A DNA stretch of 10,016 nucleotides from Deltaproteobacteria bacterium (GTDB lineage Bacteria > Desulfobacterota > Desulfobacteria > Desulfobacterales > ETH-SRB1). The stretch is from contig DAOURZ010000024.1 of assembly GCA_030627475.1 (NCBI GenBank), forward strand, positions 1-10,016, in the 5' to 3' direction. A program made the translations under genes and the position numbers. The notes below the pieces were generated by a model, which saw only the letters and a program-made list of their open reading frames with translations, ran no database searches and was not told where the DNA came from. Shown piece after piece: positions 7,758-10,016 of the stretch (its first letter is position 1; each line of letters opens with the position of its first letter).

Positions 7758-7802
7758 CTAAATCTGTGCGCCTACTTGCGGAAGTTAATTCGTCCATGTT
7801 CC
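7758..7802 (+). repeat. REP-like dispersed repeat, copy B (45 bp)
   Basis: Matches copy A (157-201) at 42 of 45 positions. Read on the minus strand it starts at the first base of the ycaO stop codon: TAG then GAACATGGACGAATTAACTT. Because CTTAGGAAC is also present in the non-coding copy D, the ycaO stop codon may belong to the repeat itself. Confidence 0.8.
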
Positions 7803-9529
7803 TAAGGCTGAAGCTGCAGATAGTTTGCAAACAGCCGAGGGTTGACTCTGGAAAAGGAATCGAAATCCGATACCATTTCCATCCCGGGCATTAAGGCTTT
7901 TACTACAGGAATACCAAGATCTTTTCTAATAAGGTTTACATATATTGGCCTGTAGTTATTAGCTATGAGCAGAGTTTCAAGAATTGCCAGATCTTTAACG
8001 GGATTACCGGTTGAGTAATCGGGCAGATTTTCAAAACAAAGCATAGGCAACCCATCGGGGCCGGGATTTGAAGCAGGTCCGTTTGGGTAAGGATAAGGAG
8101 TTTCGGTTAAGGCGGAAATAAGAGCTTTTTTGCCATCAAGGTGAGCAGCAGTTCCTTTAACAATTGTTCCGTTTCGGTTGACAACAAAACATTTGTAGCA
8201 TGGTACACCGAATGGCTGGGTGATATCCTGAAATTGAACCGCTATTCCTCTGGCTTTATAGTCTTCCAATAAATCTGCGATCTGAGGGTCTTTGGCCTCA
8301 AGATTGAAGCATTGAGATGCGGTATAAAGAGATAATCCTTCGCTTTCACGTTCAATAATTTCTAATAGAGCGCTTATCTTTGCCCCTTCTATTGTATTCC
8401 CTGAAGCCAGACCGGTTGATCCAAGTCCGCTAAATAGATTAATTTCATCCAGATTACAAAAAAGGAACACACACTGGGCCGGAAGCAGGATTGGCTGCAT
8501 GGTCTGACCACACTGCTCTTCACCTTCAAGCCAGAATAGCGCTTCGTTATTATATGGAGTTTCTAAAACAAGCTTATTTGGGTTTACTGCGTTTTTTCCA
8601 TCTTTAATTAAATCTTCGTACCTTGCATGAGTTAATGGATATTGTTTTACGAAATCAAATGTGCCTTCTGAGTTAAAACCGACAAATGATGATCTGCGTT
8701 CAACTATTTCCATGCTATATGATGCCCGTGCCGCATCAAGGGAAAGGCCTTTGCCGTAGCTGGTTTGATCGCCAATAAAAATGTAGTTATGCCGACTGTT
8801 TCTGACGGAGTGACCGACATGCCATTTTCTGAGCAGCCCAACAGGGCTCAGAGATGATTCATGCCTCATTTCCGTATCCGTAAGGATATTATATTCTATA
8901 AGTTTGTTAAGAGCATGTTGTGCGGTTGCCTTAAGCGCAGGAGTATATTGATTTTTTTTTGAGCGCTTACCTGCTATTTTGTCATAGATCCCACTGATAT
9001 GAACATAATTGTCCTGTATTTCAGAAAGTTTTTCTTTGTCGAACAAAAGCGGCATCTTGATATCATCAGGCACTGGAAGCGGTTTATGATCAAAGATGTT
9101 GGTTTTGAAAAGATCAATCCATTTTGAATGAAGATCATGATCATCCAGAAACCTGGATTTGATAAGGTTAAGCGGGGTACAGGCTGAAAACTTTTTTGTT
9201 TCTTTTGATTTAAAATATTCTCTAATTAAGGTAAATTTATCATATAATAGAGAAGCTTCATATAATAATGCTGACAATGTATAATCATCTTGCCTTGCTT
9301 CCTTAATGAGCTGCATCGTTTTTGCATCATCAAACTTTGAAATTATATCTAAAAGATACTTATGCATATAAGTATCATAAGGATGATTTATCAAATACTT
9401 AATTGATTCTTCAAAGCTGATTTCTTTTATCGGATCACATGAAAAATATCCGACTCCTGTCTCTGTGGTCTTCAAGTTGAGCTTATACACAATATCAATA
9501 TGTGCAGGCTGTTTAGTTTTATTATTCAT
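7802..9529 (-). CDS. YcaO-domain protein with ~215-residue N-terminal extension
   Basis: The 575-residue protein carries a YcaO ATP-dependent domain in its C-terminal two-thirds. YcaO enzymes activate amide carbonyls with ATP for azoline or thioamide formation, or act in ribosomal protein S12 methylthiolation in the case of E. coli YcaO. Visible hallmarks are SYGKG...ASYSMEIVERRSS (257-281), STGLASGNTIEGAKISALLEIIERES (371-396, the acidic ATP/Mg helix), the ALTETPYPYP stretch (473-482) and the DLGIPVVKALMPGME segment (537-551). Residues 1-215 are helical-looking and unrecognised. The C-terminus (LQLQP) lacks the proline-rich PxPxP tail of azoline-forming cyclodehydratases. No precursor peptide, TfuA or dehydrogenase is visible. 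The usable ATG at 9529 is 21 bases from the AAGGGGGG site; see the separate leader entry. Substrate unknown. The stop lies at the edge of repeat copy B. Confidence 0.88.
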   Translation of the reverse strand: MNNKTKQPAHIDIVYKLNLKTTETGVGYFSCDPIKEISFEESIKYLINHPYDTYMHKYLLDIISKFDDAKTMQLIKEARQDDYTLSALLYEASLLYDKFTLIREYFKSKETKKFSACTPLNLIKSRFLDDHDLHSKWIDLFKTNIFDHKPLPVPDDIKMPLLFDKEKLSEIQDNYVHISGIYDKIAGKRSKKNQYTPALKATAQHALNKLIEYNILTDTEMRHESSLSPVGLLRKWHVGHSVRNSRHNYIFIGDQTSYGKGLSLDAARASYSMEIVERRSSFVGFNSEGTFDFVKQYPLTHARYEDLIKDGKNAVNPNKLVLETPYNNEALFWLEGEEQCGQTMQPILLPAQCVFLFCNLDEINLFSGLGSTGLASGNTIEGAKISALLEIIERESEGLSLYTASQCFNLEAKDPQIADLLEDYKARGIAVQFQDITQPFGVPCYKCFVVNRNGTIVKGTAAHLDGKKALISALTETPYPYPNGPASNPGPDGLPMLCFENLPDYSTGNPVKDLAILETLLIANNYRPIYVNLIRKDLGIPVVKALMPGMEMVSDFDSFSRVNPRLFANYLQLQP

Positions 9530-9566
9530 TAGTCAATGACTCATTTAATTCCCCCCTTGAGAAGGG
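9530..9566 (-). promoter_or_regulatory. ycaO translation leader: SD in a hairpin plus three-codon ORF
   Basis: On the minus strand, CCCTT (9566-9562) and AAGGG (9558-9554) can pair around a CTC loop, covering the strong Shine-Dalgarno AAGGGGGG (9558-9551). Six bases after it comes ATGAGTCATTGACTAATG: an ATG at 9544, two further codons, TGA, one codon, and then the annotated ycaO ATG at 9529, all in one frame. Thus the best-placed start is closed after three residues (MSH) and ycaO must restart 15 bases later. The sequence is certain; a regulatory role is inference, and a nonsense change in the original start region is equally possible. Confidence 0.45.
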
Positions 9567-9583
9567 CAGAGGGTGTTGATTGT

Positions 9584-10016
9584 TTAGTAAGGAACCGCGC
9601 TTTCGCACCTGCGCTGAACATTTACATTCATTATATCATATGATCGGAAAATAAGTTTTTCTTTTTCAAGTCTTTTGGTCGGCAAAGGAATAAGTTCTGA
9701 AAAATTTACTTTTTCTTTCAAATCATCCTTTGATGGAACAGCGTTGAAACCCTCGCCAACCTTTTTGCCGGAAACAGTATCAAGTATTATTGCTGTCTTT
9801 CCGTCTGAAACCACAGAAAAAGGGATCTGATAGCTTTCAAGTAATCTTGAAGCAGCAATAATTTCCCTTTCCCTTGAGCCCAATGAAGCAGCGGCACATT
9901 TTATAGCCATATATCTTGCCCCATCAACACAAACAACAAGGTCTATCTGCGAATTGTAAAGCTCGCCTGCAATAACAAGTTCAATATTGTTATCAACCTC
10001 AATATCTTCTTTGGAA
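9584..10016 (-). CDS. HsdR N-terminal-domain-like protein, 5' end beyond window
   Basis: The frame stays open past the ATG at 9910 to the right edge, giving at least 143 residues ending RRCESAVPY. It resembles the stand-alone type I restriction HsdR N-terminal domain family (PD-(D/E)xK fold): IDLVVCVDGARYMAIKCAAASLGSRERE, then AASRLLESYQIPFSVVSDGKTAIILDTVSGKKVGEGF. The Asp of IDLVV fits the first catalytic position, but where nucleases have E-x-K the sequence reads I-K-C-A, so cleavage activity is unlikely. It is not a restriction subunit in context: no helicase, HsdM or HsdS is visible. It lies 54 bases upstream of ycaO on the same strand, so the two are probably co-transcribed. Family assignment rests on recalled pattern similarity; function unknown. 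Confidence 0.72.
   Translation of the reverse strand, partial: SKEDIEVDNNIELVIAGELYNSQIDLVVCVDGARYMAIKCAAASLGSREREIIAASRLLESYQIPFSVVSDGKTAIILDTVSGKKVGEGFNAVPSKDDLKEKVNFSELIPLPTKRLEKEKLIFRSYDIMNVNVQRRCESAVPY

Larger units (their letters stand above)
7428..7801. other. Repeat-rich spacer between ycaO and typA
   Basis: This 374-base AT-rich stretch has no open frame of note. It contains repeat copy D (7536-7556), an inverted-repeat pair (7616-7638 and 7718-7740), and copy B at its right end. It must also hold whatever promoter drives typA on the minus strand unless typA is read through from ycaO. I see no convincing -35/-10 pair; a minus-strand TTGTTT with TGTTAAAAT near 7495-7530 is a weak candidate only. 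Confidence 0.7.

Noticed and set aside
157..7802. Repeats as part of a CRISPR array
   Set aside because: Copies are far apart, in both orientations and of different lengths, with no regular spacers or cas genes.
9533..9535. Selenocysteine reading of the TGA in the ycaO leader
   Set aside because: A Sec codon at position four with no visible SECIS-type stem just downstream and no known Sec site in YcaO proteins is implausible.

Overview
The window looks like chromosome from an AT-rich, sulfate-reducer-like deltaproteobacterium (Desulfobacterota, perhaps Desulfobacterales). This is inferred from the def-fmt-rsmB-PASTA gene order, the style of the PASTA membrane protein, and a stand-alone HsdR-N-like protein beside a YcaO protein. 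No rRNA or other decisive marker is present, so the taxon is tentative.

Layout. Positions 1-577 hold no convincing gene; they carry two copies of a REP-like repeat and a cluster of small hairpins. A plus-strand housekeeping run follows: ribF (FMN/FAD synthesis), a 218-bp gap, def and fmt overlapping by one base (peptide deformylase and Met-tRNA formyltransferase, the two ends of the N-formylmethionine cycle), rsmB (16S rRNA m5C methyltransferase), and a membrane-anchored three-PASTA protein overlapping rsmB by 37 bases. On the minus strand lie typA/bipA (ribosome-associated GTPase), a repeat-rich 374-bp intergenic region, a YcaO-domain protein, and the 3' part of a small protein resembling the N-terminal domain of HsdR that runs off the right edge. 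No tRNA, rRNA, CRISPR array or transposase was seen.

How the genes relate. Most genes serve translation: initiator tRNA formylation and removal of the formyl group, rRNA modification and ribosome assembly. RibF supplies flavin cofactors.

What stands out. (1) typA is a sharply bounded GC-rich block in an AT-rich neighbourhood. Its 3' end is fused tail-to-tail to the PASTA gene, whose reading frame has lost its own stop and runs about 130 bases antisense into typA. (2) A dispersed repeat with core GGAAGTTAATTCGTCCACGT occurs about five times, and two copies begin exactly at stop codons (fmt and ycaO). (3) The typA-ycaO spacer holds a 125-bp element with 23-bp imperfect inverted ends, set between two direct repeat copies exactly 250 bp apart. 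(4) The best ribosome-binding site of ycaO serves an ATG that meets an in-frame TGA after three codons, 15 bases before the usable start. (5) ycaO sits next to an HsdR-N-like protein that lacks the nuclease E-x-K residues. No new system is demonstrated; the repeat family and the YcaO/HsdR-N-like pair are the best leads.
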